A stretch of DNA of 64,000 nt from Planctopirus ephydatiae (lineage in GTDB: Bacteria > Planctomycetota > Planctomycetia > Planctomycetales > Planctomycetaceae), in the NCBI RefSeq assembly GCF_007752345.1, contig NZ_CP036299.1:3373501-3437500 (forward strand), written 5' to 3'. The notes under the pieces are model-generated. The model was not told the origin of the DNA. It did not search any database and saw nothing but the letters and a program-made list of their open reading frames with translations. This document shows, piece by piece, positions 25,621 to 34,278 of this stretch; position 1 is the stretch's first letter; each line of letters starts with the position of its first letter. A program made the position numbers and the translations under genes.

Positions 25621-27180
25621 TCAACCCGTGTAGAAGAAACGCGCTGCCGCATCGGCGATCAGTTTCTGGGAGACTTCTACAGCGATATTTCTGAATCGAC
25701 AGATCGCAACCACAATCTCCAGCAAATCTCGCGGATCGCTCGATCTGGGTAATCTGCCACGGTCGTAGTGATTGCTGTAAAGATACTCAACTGCCTCTTC
25801 CCGAAAGATGATTTGCCTTTGTTCACAAGCCATTTTGAAGATTTCTGTGAACAGCGGACGGGAAGGAGCTTCAATTTTAATCTTGTGTCGGATACGCCTT
25901 AAAAACGCATCATCAACCAGATCTCCGGGATCGAGATTTGTTGAAAAAATCGTCAACTGCTCAAAAGGAACTGAGAACTTGCGGCCCGTTGCCAGCGTGA
26001 GGTAATCGATGCGTTCTTCCAGTGGCAGAATCCACCGGTTAAGGAGATCCCTCGGGCTGACCAGTTGCCGGCCAAAGTCATCGATGAGAAACACTCCGCC
26101 ATTCGCCTTGATGTGCAGAGGTGCTGCATAGAACTGTGAAACTTTGCTGTACTGCAGTTCGAGCATATCGAGTGTCAGTTCACCACCTGTAATGACCACT
26201 GGACGTCGGATTCTGCGCCACCGGGGGTCGGCAACCCCATTCCCAACGACCAAAGAACCACTGGAGGTGTTGTAACCAGCCGAAGTGGTCTGGGCGGGAT
26301 TCCCTGTCGTGGGTTGCTCCGCATCGTCTGTCGTTTTATGCAGGATGGGATCAAAGACCGTAATAATGCTGTTTTCAGTCTGAATTGCATAAGGGACGTA
26401 GATCTCGCCGCAGTACAGATTGAGATAGCGCCCCAATCCTTTGGCGATCATGGTCTTCCCGTTACCGGGCGGGCCATAGACAAAGATCGAGCGGCCACTG
26501 CAGACTGCCGGGCCAATTTCGTCAAGCAGCCCCGGCTTCAGAACCATCCCCTGAAAGGCCTGCATGATCGTCTGCGGATGACAGTACACACCTGATACCG
26601 CTTGCCGCCGACACTGCTCCACATACTGTTCCAACGTGACTGGGGCAGGGCCCGCATAGCGGCAACTCTCGAAGCATTCCCGAGCGCGCACGCGCCCCAT
26701 ATCCGTCAAACTGAACCGATAGGACACTCGCCCCAGTAGATCGCCTTGAGAAACCTCAACACACCGCTGATCTTTAAGAAACCGCAGTGCTTCATCGAGA
26801 ATCGGAAAGGGCAGCCTCAATTGCCGGGCGATATCCGCACCAAACATATTTCCATGAATATAAAGTTCTTTGAGGACGAATTCTGCCATGGCCCCCAGCC
26901 CCAGGCCGGTTTCTTTCAGATTGGTCGGCACACGTGGTGCCGGCACGATGACGGCTGGATTCTGGCTCCGCTGTCGCCCGGCAGATGGCAAGGGCATGCC
27001 TTCTGACTCTTCAAGTTCGTCATCGTTCGCGATGAACTGAGGAGCAGTTGCTGTTCGAACAACTGGTCGTGACGGAACCCCAAACAGATCTTTGATGGCA
27101 TCGTCTTTGGAATGATGTGCCTCGATCCTTGAGGGAGGCAAGCTTCCGGGGGGGAGCTGCGATCCTGTGCTATCGCTCAT
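25621..27180 (-). CDS. AAA-family ATPase with N-terminal winged-helix-like region
   Basis: A 519-residue protein. Residues 1-90 are disordered and proline-rich; 90-170 contain a winged-helix-like part (ADIARQLRLPFPILDEALRFLKDQ); 215-470 form the AAA ATPase with Walker A YGPPGNGKT (near 238) and Walker B GGVFLIDDFGRQ (near 365), plus FSTNLDPGDLVDDAFLRRI with sensor and Arg residues. An insert of about 40 Ser/Thr/Gly-rich residues lies between the Walker motifs. Similar ATPases accompany Tad/Flp pilus loci in planctomycetes, so a role in pilus or secretion assembly is inferred from context. It is the middle gene of a three-gene minus-strand unit. Confidence 0.82.
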   Translation of the reverse strand: MSDSTGSQLPPGSLPPSRIEAHHSKDDAIKDLFGVPSRPVVRTATAPQFIANDDELEESEGMPLPSAGRQRSQNPAVIVPAPRVPTNLKETGLGLGAMAEFVLKELYIHGNMFGADIARQLRLPFPILDEALRFLKDQRCVEVSQGDLLGRVSYRFSLTDMGRVRARECFESCRYAGPAPVTLEQYVEQCRRQAVSGVYCHPQTIMQAFQGMVLKPGLLDEIGPAVCSGRSIFVYGPPGNGKTMIAKGLGRYLNLYCGEIYVPYAIQTENSIITVFDPILHKTTDDAEQPTTGNPAQTTSAGYNTSSGSLVVGNGVADPRWRRIRRPVVITGGELTLDMLELQYSKVSQFYAAPLHIKANGGVFLIDDFGRQLVSPRDLLNRWILPLEERIDYLTLATGRKFSVPFEQLTIFSTNLDPGDLVDDAFLRRIRHKIKIEAPSRPLFTEIFKMACEQRQIIFREEAVEYLYSNHYDRGRLPRSSDPRDLLEIVVAICRFRNIAVEVSQKLIADAAARFFYTG

Positions 27181-27267
27181 TAAAATCCCCTCACGCCTCT
27201 ATACGGATCAACAGACCTGCAGCTCGACAGTATTCACCTGTTTCTGCCAGAAGATGGACACCTGGAC

Positions 27268-27978
27268 TTATGGAGCAATGGCAGGAGAGCCCATATTGCC
27301 CGTGGATGTCGCGGCTCCAGAAGATGGCATCCCCGAGGATGTCCCCACGGTCATCTGCAGCCTGGGGGTGGGCATACTCTGAAGTTCAAGATTCCTCAAC
27401 CGATCGATTTCCCGGGCTGGCCGACCTGTGGGATAGTCAATACGCTCTTGAATTAAACTCATGGCACTGGGGTCAATCGTCCCCACAGCCGCCTGCAGCT
27501 GTGTCATCCGTGCCTGATCAACTTCTGGTACACCCGACTTAGCCATGTAGAGCATGCGATATTCAGGAGGTGCCGATGTCAGTACCCAATGCACCTGTCT
27601 CAGCCCCGAAGAGGTGAGCATATTGGTGTCGGAATCGAAGTGATACTCATGAATTGTCGTGGCATCGGCCCAGCCATTATTGGCCTGAATCGCAAACATA
27701 TCCCGCACTGAAGCTTCATCTTCGCAGCGATAAGGATGTGGCCAGTAATGTGCGTGATGGTATTTATGCACAAACGTCTGACCGCGACCTACCGGACGAG
27801 GATAGGGGGGCCACTCTTTTCCATCCTTATAAACCTGACGTGTTCCCGGAGGATCAGTGGCACGATCAGCCCACCATTCCTTCGACCAGAACCTTGGGCC
27901 ATCACCGGCAAGTGCTGTGGTTCTGGCTTCAACCAGGAGCACGAGTACCGACAACCAGAGTATGACAGACCTGTTCAT
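27268..27978 (-). CDS. Secreted hypothetical protein
   Basis: A 236-residue protein with a signal peptide (SVILWLSVLVLLVEARTTALAG). The mature part has RFWSKEWWADRATDPPGTRQ, an aromatic and His-rich stretch (KYHHAHYWPHPYRCEDEASVRD) and a Pro/Ser/Thr-rich tail. No family is recognised. The start at 27978 has GGAAGG about 9 bases upstream. It is the first gene of the unit with the AAA ATPase (88 bases downstream) and TPR lipoprotein, which suggests an exported part of the same machine. Confidence 0.75.
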   Translation of the reverse strand: MNRSVILWLSVLVLLVEARTTALAGDGPRFWSKEWWADRATDPPGTRQVYKDGKEWPPYPRPVGRGQTFVHKYHHAHYWPHPYRCEDEASVRDMFAIQANNGWADATTIHEYHFDSDTNMLTSSGLRQVHWVLTSAPPEYRMLYMAKSGVPEVDQARMTQLQAAVGTIDPSAMSLIQERIDYPTGRPAREIDRLRNLELQSMPTPRLQMTVGTSSGMPSSGAATSTGNMGSPAIAP

Positions 27979-28246
27979 TGAGACGCCTTCCCTGGGCTCA
28001 CTGACAGTTGAATCCATTCCAGAACGCCATCAATCCGGTACTCAATCCAGCGCACTGAATTTTGCGGTCCTGCAACAATCGTGTGGTCGCAGAGTACTCA
28101 GATATCTCCGTTCACCAGCTCATGAGCATGCACGCGCCATCCTGGCCAGCATCCATTCTCATGTTTCAGTATCGTCGTCCGATCGAATCAATCATGACGG
28201 GAAAATCGACAACAACGCTGGCTGATGCAGCAAACCTTGCCGATTT

Positions 28247-28564
28247 TCAGACATCAGCTTCCGGCCACTCGACGCAAATCATGCCGTCAATCACCTGCGT
28301 ACTAAAAGACTGCAGTTTCAGCCGGGGGTTTAAGGCATGCTCGCCGCTCCGCAAATCGTATTGCCAACCATGCCAGGGGCAGGTCACGAGGCAGCCCTGC
28401 ACAGCACCACGGGCAATTGGCCCACCGGCATGCAGGCACATCCCCTCGACGGCGAAAAGACCTTCCTCGCGATGAAACAGCGCTATAATCCGGCCTTCGA
28501 CCACATACTCACCCGCAGAACCTGCCGAGAATTCGGTGACAGCGACCAGAGGCACAAACCGCAT
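28247..28564 (-). CDS. Rieske [2Fe-2S] ferredoxin-like protein
   Basis: A 105-residue protein with the two Rieske cluster motifs: CLHAG (C-x-H) near residue 43 and CPWHGW (C-x2-H) near 62. No signal peptide is seen, so it should be a cytoplasmic electron carrier, like small NirD- or dioxygenase-ferredoxin-type proteins. No partner oxygenase lies next to it; the acyltransferase gene ends 32 bases upstream on the same strand and may be co-transcribed. Confidence 0.9.
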   Translation of the reverse strand: MRFVPLVAVTEFSAGSAGEYVVEGRIIALFHREEGLFAVEGMCLHAGGPIARGAVQGCLVTCPWHGWQYDLRSGEHALNPRLKLQSFSTQVIDGMICVEWPEADV

Positions 28565-28596
28565 CGTTATACTCCGAAGATGTCATCTCACAGACG

Positions 28597-29535
28597 TCAG
28601 GCGGCTTTGCGACGTACTGGCGGCTCACTCTTCCAACGGCGATGAACCCAGAAATACTGTTCGGGCGAACGGCGGATCATCCGCTCCAGAGCCTGGGTGT
28701 ATTCCTCAGTAATCGCCCGCACAGGATCTGAGGCTGTGATCGTGCGAGGATCAATCAAGGCTTCACAGCCCATCTCGAACTCAACCCAGTGCTGTTGATG
28801 AAATGAGTCTTTCGATCTCGTCGAATACCCCACCATCAGGAGTGCATCGTACTCCAGTGCTAACAGGGCGATCGATTTGAAGGTCGATGCGGGATGACCA
28901 AAAAAATCGACGAACAGACCTCTTGATCCAGCATCCTGATCACCCAGCAGCGCCAGATGCCCGCCACGCGAAAGAAGCTCAAGCATTTCGTCGAAGTCGC
29001 CTCTTTTGAGCATCAATCGATGACCTGTCCCCTCACGATACTCCTTGAACCATTCATGCAGATACGGATTATCCAGAGCTCGAGCAATCACTCCTAAAGG
29101 AAATCCCCAAAGCCCGAAGGTGCTGATTCCTAACTCCCAGTTTCCAAAGTGCCCACCCACAAAGATCACCCGTCGACCTGAACACATCGCTTCGACGGTG
29201 GGCTGATATTCTGCATAACGCACAATCCTGCGATAGGAATGAATATGCAGTTTACGAGGCCCCTGAACCATCTCGGGGATCATGCGAAAGAGATGCACCC
29301 ACATCTGCCGGAGAATTGCCTCCTGCTGCTTCAATGTGTGGGTCTGGCCAAATGCCCGGCCAATATTCTCCATCGCCACAGCTTTTCGAGTCCATCGTGC
29401 CGGCAGTACATCGCAGAGCAGCCAGGCCAACGTGTGCGCCAGGCTATCGACCCACACGACAGGCAACATCTCGCAGACGCAGACGGCGCAGCGAAATGCC
29501 TGAAACTCGCACCAATGTCGCCAACTGTGCCGCAT
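28597..29535 (-). CDS. Lipid A biosynthesis acyltransferase-like protein (LpxL/HtrB family)
   Basis: A 312-residue membrane-associated acyltransferase. It has an N-terminal hydrophobic region, the catalytic HFGNWE motif (H-x4-E, near residue 129) and ALLGDQDAGSRGLFVDFFG, the family's second block. Members transfer acyl chains to lipid A or to other glycolipids or aminolipids; planctomycete substrates are unclear. Length is normal. The ATG at 29535 has AGGGATG upstream. The Rieske gene follows after 32 bases. Confidence 0.87.
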   Translation of the reverse strand: MRHSWRHWCEFQAFRCAVCVCEMLPVVWVDSLAHTLAWLLCDVLPARWTRKAVAMENIGRAFGQTHTLKQQEAILRQMWVHLFRMIPEMVQGPRKLHIHSYRRIVRYAEYQPTVEAMCSGRRVIFVGGHFGNWELGISTFGLWGFPLGVIARALDNPYLHEWFKEYREGTGHRLMLKRGDFDEMLELLSRGGHLALLGDQDAGSRGLFVDFFGHPASTFKSIALLALEYDALLMVGYSTRSKDSFHQQHWVEFEMGCEALIDPRTITASDPVRAITEEYTQALERMIRRSPEQYFWVHRRWKSEPPVRRKAA

Positions 29536-29601
29536 TCCTTCATCCCTGAAGCCTGAACCATTCTGTAAGGTTCGTCTGCATCCTGCCTTTTAAGAGTTTT
29601 T

Positions 29602-29615
29602 ATACTCACGAGTAT
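29602..29615. promoter_or_regulatory. Palindrome ATACTC-AC-GAGTAT, candidate operator
   Basis: Perfect 6-base arms around two bases, placed between the divergent acyltransferase (minus) and PQQ-propeller (plus) genes. The position suits control of either promoter; the regulator is unknown. Confidence 0.35.
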
Positions 29616-29775
29616 TTTGCCGCAATTCTGTCTAAACTGCCAGCAGAGTTTCCAGCAAGCGATTTGAGGCCTCTTCGCGATGTCCTATCCAGCGACCAGA
29701 GGTTTCAGGATTTGCCAGCCAGATCACGTCGGGCCATCCCCGTTTACTGACAACAACAGTCCAGTGGAATGACTC

Positions 29776-31164
29776 ATGAATCTGCCATCTTTTCGATTTC
29801 AAATGATCCTTGCTGTCGTCGGCTGTTTGGCATTCGCAACGGTAGATCGAACGGCACTCCATGCGAATGAACCAGCAAGTGCTCATTGGCCTGCTTTTCT
29901 CGGACAGGGCCGCGGAGAGATTGATCCGCAATCGATTCCACTCGAATGGAATGAATCCAAAAACATTGCCTGGAGTGCTCAACTCCCAGGTTATGGCCAA
30001 TCCAGCCCCGTGATCTGGAAGGATCACGTTTATATCACCTCGGTCGAAGGACCTAAAAAAGATACCTTTTATCTGGTTTGCCTGAACTTGTCGGACGGCG
30101 CTGAAAAGTGGCGATCAACCATTGCCAATACTGCACCAGTTGAATCCAGCCTGTATGTCAGTCGAGCAGCCCCCACACCTGTGGTCGATGACAATGGTGT
30201 CTACGCAATCTTCGAAAGTGGCGACATCCTCGCAAGTGATCACACCGGACACCGTCTCTGGACGCGTGCGCTGACCAAGGACTATGGTCCGCTGGTGAAC
30301 GAATTTGGCCTCGCTGCTTCGCCAGTGCAGGGCCCCGACTGGATTGCTGTGCTGATGGATCACAATGCCGGCGGATACATCGCCAGGCTTTCGAAGAAAA
30401 CTGGTGAAACAGAATGGAAGATCGACCGATCAGCTCGGCAAAGCTGGGCCTCACCAGCGATTGTCGTGCATGAAGGCCAACCCGTGATTGTCTGCAGTTC
30501 AGCCGGAAGTGTGGATGTCTACCATCCCCAGGATGGCAAGCTGCTGGCATCTCGCACGGATGTTGGTGGCAATACTTCATCCACACCGATCCCTGCTGGC
30601 GAGAGTCTCTTCCTCGTCGGGGCTTCCGTCGGCCGCGATGATGCCGGTCGCTCCGAGAACGCCAAAAAATCGAACATGGCCGTCCGTATGGTCACGGGCC
30701 CCGCAGGTCTCGCACTGGAAACCGTATGGATCGCTAAAGACGCAATGCCCACGTTTGGTTCACCGATGACATTTGCAGGTCATTCCTATTGGGTCAATCG
30801 TGCGGGAGTCGTCTTTTGTATCGACACACAAACGGGCGAACAAAAGTACGCTGAGCGGCTGGCTCAATCGATGTGGGCCACACCACTTGGCATTGGCGAT
30901 CGCCTCTACATCTTCGGCAAAGAAGGCGTGACGACAGTTCTCGCCACGGGTCCGGAGTTCAAGAAACTGAGTGAGAACCGGCTCTGGGATCCCGAGAAAA
31001 TTGTAGCCGATCCATCCATTGCCGAAAGAGAGAAAACCGAGGAACGACGCCGGGCAGCCGCTAATTTTTCCGGCCCGACTCAGTACGGAGTGGCTGCCGT
31101 CACAGGCAGTCTGCTGATCCGGAAAGGTTCCGAACTGGTGTGTATTCGTAACATGCCCCGCTGA
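29776..31164 (+). CDS. Secreted PQQ-like beta-propeller repeat protein
   Basis: A 462-residue protein with a signal peptide (MILAVVGCLAFATVDRTALHA, cleaved near residue 30) and an eight-bladed PQQ-like propeller: it opens HWPAFLGQGRGEIDP and SPVIWKDHVYITS, and has blades such as KTGETEWKIDRSARQSWASP and QTGEQKYAERLAQSMWATP. It is a paralogue of 15646-16920 with the same opening. No catalytic residues of PQQ dehydrogenases are evident; probably an extracytoplasmic binding or scaffold protein. Confidence 0.88.
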   Translation: MNLPSFRFQMILAVVGCLAFATVDRTALHANEPASAHWPAFLGQGRGEIDPQSIPLEWNESKNIAWSAQLPGYGQSSPVIWKDHVYITSVEGPKKDTFYLVCLNLSDGAEKWRSTIANTAPVESSLYVSRAAPTPVVDDNGVYAIFESGDILASDHTGHRLWTRALTKDYGPLVNEFGLAASPVQGPDWIAVLMDHNAGGYIARLSKKTGETEWKIDRSARQSWASPAIVVHEGQPVIVCSSAGSVDVYHPQDGKLLASRTDVGGNTSSTPIPAGESLFLVGASVGRDDAGRSENAKKSNMAVRMVTGPAGLALETVWIAKDAMPTFGSPMTFAGHSYWVNRAGVVFCIDTQTGEQKYAERLAQSMWATPLGIGDRLYIFGKEGVTTVLATGPEFKKLSENRLWDPEKIVADPSIAEREKTEERRRAAANFSGPTQYGVAAVTGSLLIRKGSELVCIRNMPR

Positions 31165-31195
31165 CCGGCACGTCTCACAACTGCTTAACCTTCAT

Positions 31196-31246
31196 CATGT
31201 CATTACCCTAATCATGTCAACACCCTAGTCATGTCATCACAGTGGG
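31196..31246 (+). repeat. Three imperfect 17-base tandem units over the CCA-transferase start
   Basis: Units start at 31196, 31213 and 31230, each opening CATGTCA. The first two (CATGTCATTACCCTAAT, CATGTCAACACCCTAGT) are alike throughout; the third diverges after CATGTCATCAC, where the coding sequence begins. Each unit has an ATG; the first two encode only MSLP-stop and MSTP-stop, the third is the real start of the gene at 31231. Confidence 0.7.
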
Positions 31247-32493
31247 ATCTCGCCATCGAAATCGTCACCACACTCCGGCAGGCAGGGCACATCGCTCTGT
31301 TTGCTGGTGGATGTGTGCGCGATCTGCTGCTTGGCAAAACTCCTAAAGATTATGATGTTGCGACATCTGCCAATCCGGAGGAAGTCCAGCAGTTGTTTGG
31401 TTATCGCCGCACGAAAGCCGTGGGTGCCAGTTTTGGCGTCATCATGGTGCTCCCTGCTCGCAAAAAAGGCGAACCCCATCACAAATCTGATCAACCAGCC
31501 ATACCACCCGTGGAAGTTGCCACGTTTCGCAAAGATGGTCTGTATGTCGATGGTCGCCGCCCTGAAACTGTCACGTTTTCTTCCCCCGAAGAAGATGCTC
31601 AACGGCGAGACTTTACGATCAACGGCATGTTCTTCGACCCACTGACTGAAACCGTTCACGACTTTGTGGGAGGCCAGATTGATCTGCAGTCCAGGCAACT
31701 CCGCGCAATTGGCATCGCAGCCGACCGCTTCAAAGAAGACAAGCTGAGATTGCTCCGGGCAGTTCGGTTTAATTCCATCCTGGATTTCTCGATTGAATTC
31801 GAGACATGGCGAGCGATTCAAGATCTGGCACCCGAAATCTGTGTAGTCAGCCACGAACGTATTGCTGCGGAACTGCGCCGCATGCTGGCCCATCCTTCAC
31901 GTCACTCATCAATCCAGACTTTAGACCACGCGGGATTAACGGCAGCTATTTTCGGCCAGACTCTTTCGGCCACCAGCCCTGAATTACTTCTCGCTCTCAA
32001 AGCCCTAAAGACAGACCACTTCGAAACAGCCATGGCTCTCTGGTTGCGGGAACTGCCCGTCGAGACGCTGAGAAACATCTGCTCTCAACTTCGTCTGTCG
32101 AATCAGGAACGCGATAGCATCGTCTGGCTGCACACCATGCAGTCGGCCTGGCAGGAATTCAGTCACTGGCCGGTGTGCCGACAAAAGCGGCTTCTGGCAC
32201 ATCCTTTGATCAGTGAACTGATTGCGTCGGGCCAGGCTCTGGTCAGTGCTCAGTTGCTGGAGAGCCGCCATGTCGATGCTGCCATTGAAAGGCTTCAATC
32301 CTGGTCAAAGGAGGAGATCGATCCGCCGTTACAAGTGACAGGCGAAGACCTCATTCACTGGGGGATTTCGCCCGGCCCACAGTTCAAACAGATTCTCGAA
32401 CAATTACGAGATGGCCAACTTGCAGGTCGGCTCTGCAGCCGTGAAGCCGCTCATCAGTGGCTCGTTGATGAAAACTATCTCCCTCGAACCTGA
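31231..32493 (+). CDS. CCA tRNA nucleotidyltransferase / poly(A) polymerase family (class II)
   Basis: The 420-residue enzyme belongs to the family that adds or repairs the 3' CCA of tRNAs. The head domain has the nucleotidyltransferase motif FAGGCVRDLLLG and DYDVAT with the catalytic DxD, then RRDFTINGMFFDP and FKEDKLRLLRAVRF, the RNA- and nucleotide-binding motifs. The neck and tail are divergent. A poly(A) polymerase role cannot be excluded from sequence. No clear ribosome site precedes the ATG, which lies in a set of 17-base tandem repeats. The tmRNA at 37397 lacks an encoded CCA and would need such an enzyme. Confidence 0.92.
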   Translation: MSSQWDLAIEIVTTLRQAGHIALFAGGCVRDLLLGKTPKDYDVATSANPEEVQQLFGYRRTKAVGASFGVIMVLPARKKGEPHHKSDQPAIPPVEVATFRKDGLYVDGRRPETVTFSSPEEDAQRRDFTINGMFFDPLTETVHDFVGGQIDLQSRQLRAIGIAADRFKEDKLRLLRAVRFNSILDFSIEFETWRAIQDLAPEICVVSHERIAAELRRMLAHPSRHSSIQTLDHAGLTAAIFGQTLSATSPELLLALKALKTDHFETAMALWLRELPVETLRNICSQLRLSNQERDSIVWLHTMQSAWQEFSHWPVCRQKRLLAHPLISELIASGQALVSAQLLESRHVDAAIERLQSWSKEEIDPPLQVTGEDLIHWGISPGPQFKQILEQLRDGQLAGRLCSREAAHQWLVDENYLPRT

Positions 32494-32698
32494 TCAAAAG
32501 CTGCATGTCAGCCCACAGATGGATAGTTGCTTGCAATTTTTAATCCAGAAGGTGGGCCAGGCCATCGATGTGTCACGAAACACCTCTGGAGTTGCGAAAT
32601 TCATTTCCATGAGCGAATCTTTGCATCGACACATGCTTTGATAATCACACTTGACTCCTCCTCTTCCGCACAACATCCATTTGCCGAAAGCCAGACAC

Positions 32699-33802
32699 AT
32701 GACTGCTCCCGTTCGTATGGCCATTATTGGTGCAGGGCTGGTCTCCGATTTTCACCATGTGCCAGGGATTCGGATTGACCAGCGGAGCAAACTCACGGCC
32801 ATCTGCGACCCCAACGAAGAGCTTCTCAACAGGCGGAAGACCGAATGGGGCGACGCGCTGTACACCACAAGTTACGAGGAAATTGCCCAATCTCCAGATG
32901 TTGATGCGGTGATCATCGCCACTCCGAACTTCACTCATTTGCCGATCACCAAAGCCTGCCTGGAAGGTGGTAAGCATGTCATGTGCGAGAAACCACTCGG
33001 GGTCACTGCAGCCGAGGCCTGGGAGATGTTTCATCTCGCCGACAGGTTGAAACTCAAACACATGACGGCCTTCACCTACCGCTTTGCCCCATCCATGATT
33101 TATCTCCGGCATCTCCTGAAATCGGGTGGTCTCGGTGAACCCAGGCATTTTCGCAGCCAGCGATTCCTCGACTGGCCTGAAACGAGTTGGGGTTGGCGAC
33201 AATACAAGAAACTCGCCGGGGCAGGGGATCTTTACGACATGACCATCCACCGCATCGACTTTGCACAAGATCTGCTCGGCCCGATTCAAAGTGTCTGCGG
33301 GGCTGTCAAAACTTTTGTCCCTCGTGACAAAACCGCAGATGGCAAATCCTGCGAACCTTCCGATGTCGATGACTGGTCAGCCATGATCGGCCGCTTTGCC
33401 TGCGGTGCTGTGGGAGTCTGGGAAGGCAGTACTTTAATGAAAGGCCACCACAACAAAGGTGTCGGGTATGAATGGGCCGAGATCAATGGCAGCGAAGGCT
33501 CAGCCGCCTATCTGCTTAACGAACCGCACCACATTATGCTCGGCAAACATGGCGGTTCTATGGAAAAGGTCGATGTGCCTGCCCAATACCTGAAACCAGC
33601 CGGCAGCCCACGATCGACCACAGATGGTCTTCCTACGACGCTCTTCCGCTATGACCTCGTTTATGAGTTTGTTTCGTCGATTTTAGAGGATCGACCAGCG
33701 ATGCCAGGCTTTGATCACGGCGCTCATGCACAAACTGTGGCCGATGCTGTCCTCGCTTCTTCAGCCGAAGGAAAGTGGATTGACGTTCCCAAGGTCTCTT
33801 GA
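32699..33802 (+). CDS. Gfo/Idh/MocA-family oxidoreductase
   Basis: A 367-residue NAD(P)-dependent dehydrogenase. The Rossmann domain opens MAIIGAGLVSDFHHVPG, and HVMCEKPLGVTA is the family's EKP motif with the catalytic Lys. The C-terminal domain has GDLYDMTIHRIDFAQDLLG, with the DxxxH dyad. Substrate is a sugar, inositol or similar polyol, not identifiable from sequence. The start at 32699 gives the usual N-terminus; a TTG at 32651 in frame would add 16 residues. No signal peptide, so cytoplasmic, unlike the Tat-exported planctomycete paralogues. Confidence 0.92.
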   Translation: MTAPVRMAIIGAGLVSDFHHVPGIRIDQRSKLTAICDPNEELLNRRKTEWGDALYTTSYEEIAQSPDVDAVIIATPNFTHLPITKACLEGGKHVMCEKPLGVTAAEAWEMFHLADRLKLKHMTAFTYRFAPSMIYLRHLLKSGGLGEPRHFRSQRFLDWPETSWGWRQYKKLAGAGDLYDMTIHRIDFAQDLLGPIQSVCGAVKTFVPRDKTADGKSCEPSDVDDWSAMIGRFACGAVGVWEGSTLMKGHHNKGVGYEWAEINGSEGSAAYLLNEPHHIMLGKHGGSMEKVDVPAQYLKPAGSPRSTTDGLPTTLFRYDLVYEFVSSILEDRPAMPGFDHGAHAQTVADAVLASSAEGKWIDVPKVS

Positions 33803-33898
33803 AAGCTTGAGAAAAATCTCGAACCGGATCACCGACAGCTGACGTTCACCACGCGGCGAGCCAGCTGGGCGGATCAACTTTTACTTCAAAACAAGGCT

Positions 33899-34051
33899 TT
33901 AATACAGTTGCCAGTAGACGACAGCCGCGATCATGAGACCTAAGGCGAGAACCAGCCACAAGGTGGGGAGGCGCCACATCATTTGCCAGACTCCAGCATG
34001 GATGGCCTGATGCAACAGATTCTTAAAGAATTCTCGAGCACGGTCATCCAT
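33899..34051 (-). CDS. Small single-pass membrane protein
   Basis: A 50-residue protein: a charged N-terminus (MDDRAREFFKNLLHQ) then one membrane segment (LWLVLALGLMIAAVVYW). No family is recognised. ATG 34051 is preferred to TTG 34102. It lies 23 bases after a small ORF that overlaps the FemAB-like gene, so it is probably the end of that unit. Confidence 0.58.
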   Translation of the reverse strand: MDDRAREFFKNLLHQAIHAGVWQMMWRLPTLWLVLALGLMIAAVVYWQLY

Positions 34052-34074
34052 AGGAGAATCCAGGGATCCTTGAA

Positions 34075-34278
34075 TCAGCGAACTCCTGTCCGCAGCAAAC
34101 AACCATCATCGAGTCGCAGGTTGAGTCCATGTGGTGTTACCACAGACGAGTGGCTTTTCTCAAGCGCGAATTCACCAAACACTCTTCCAGAGTATTCGAG
34201 GCGATCAAGTGATTCTTTGAACCCAATCATCTGGGAGTCAGGCAGTGTGTCCCTGCAAAATTTCGGACGCCGTGTCAC
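34075..34278 (-). CDS. Small hypothetical protein coupled to the FemAB-like gene
   Basis: A 67-codon frame with a GTG start overlapping the upstream stop codon (GTGA). Its second half, VFGEFALEKSHSSVVTPHGLNLRLDDG, looks protein-like and codon use resembles its neighbours. No family is recognised and no ribosome site is seen, so translation would rely on coupling. Tentative. Confidence 0.42.
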   Translation of the reverse strand: MTRRPKFCRDTLPDSQMIGFKESLDRLEYSGRVFGEFALEKSHSSVVTPHGLNLRLDDGCLLRTGVR

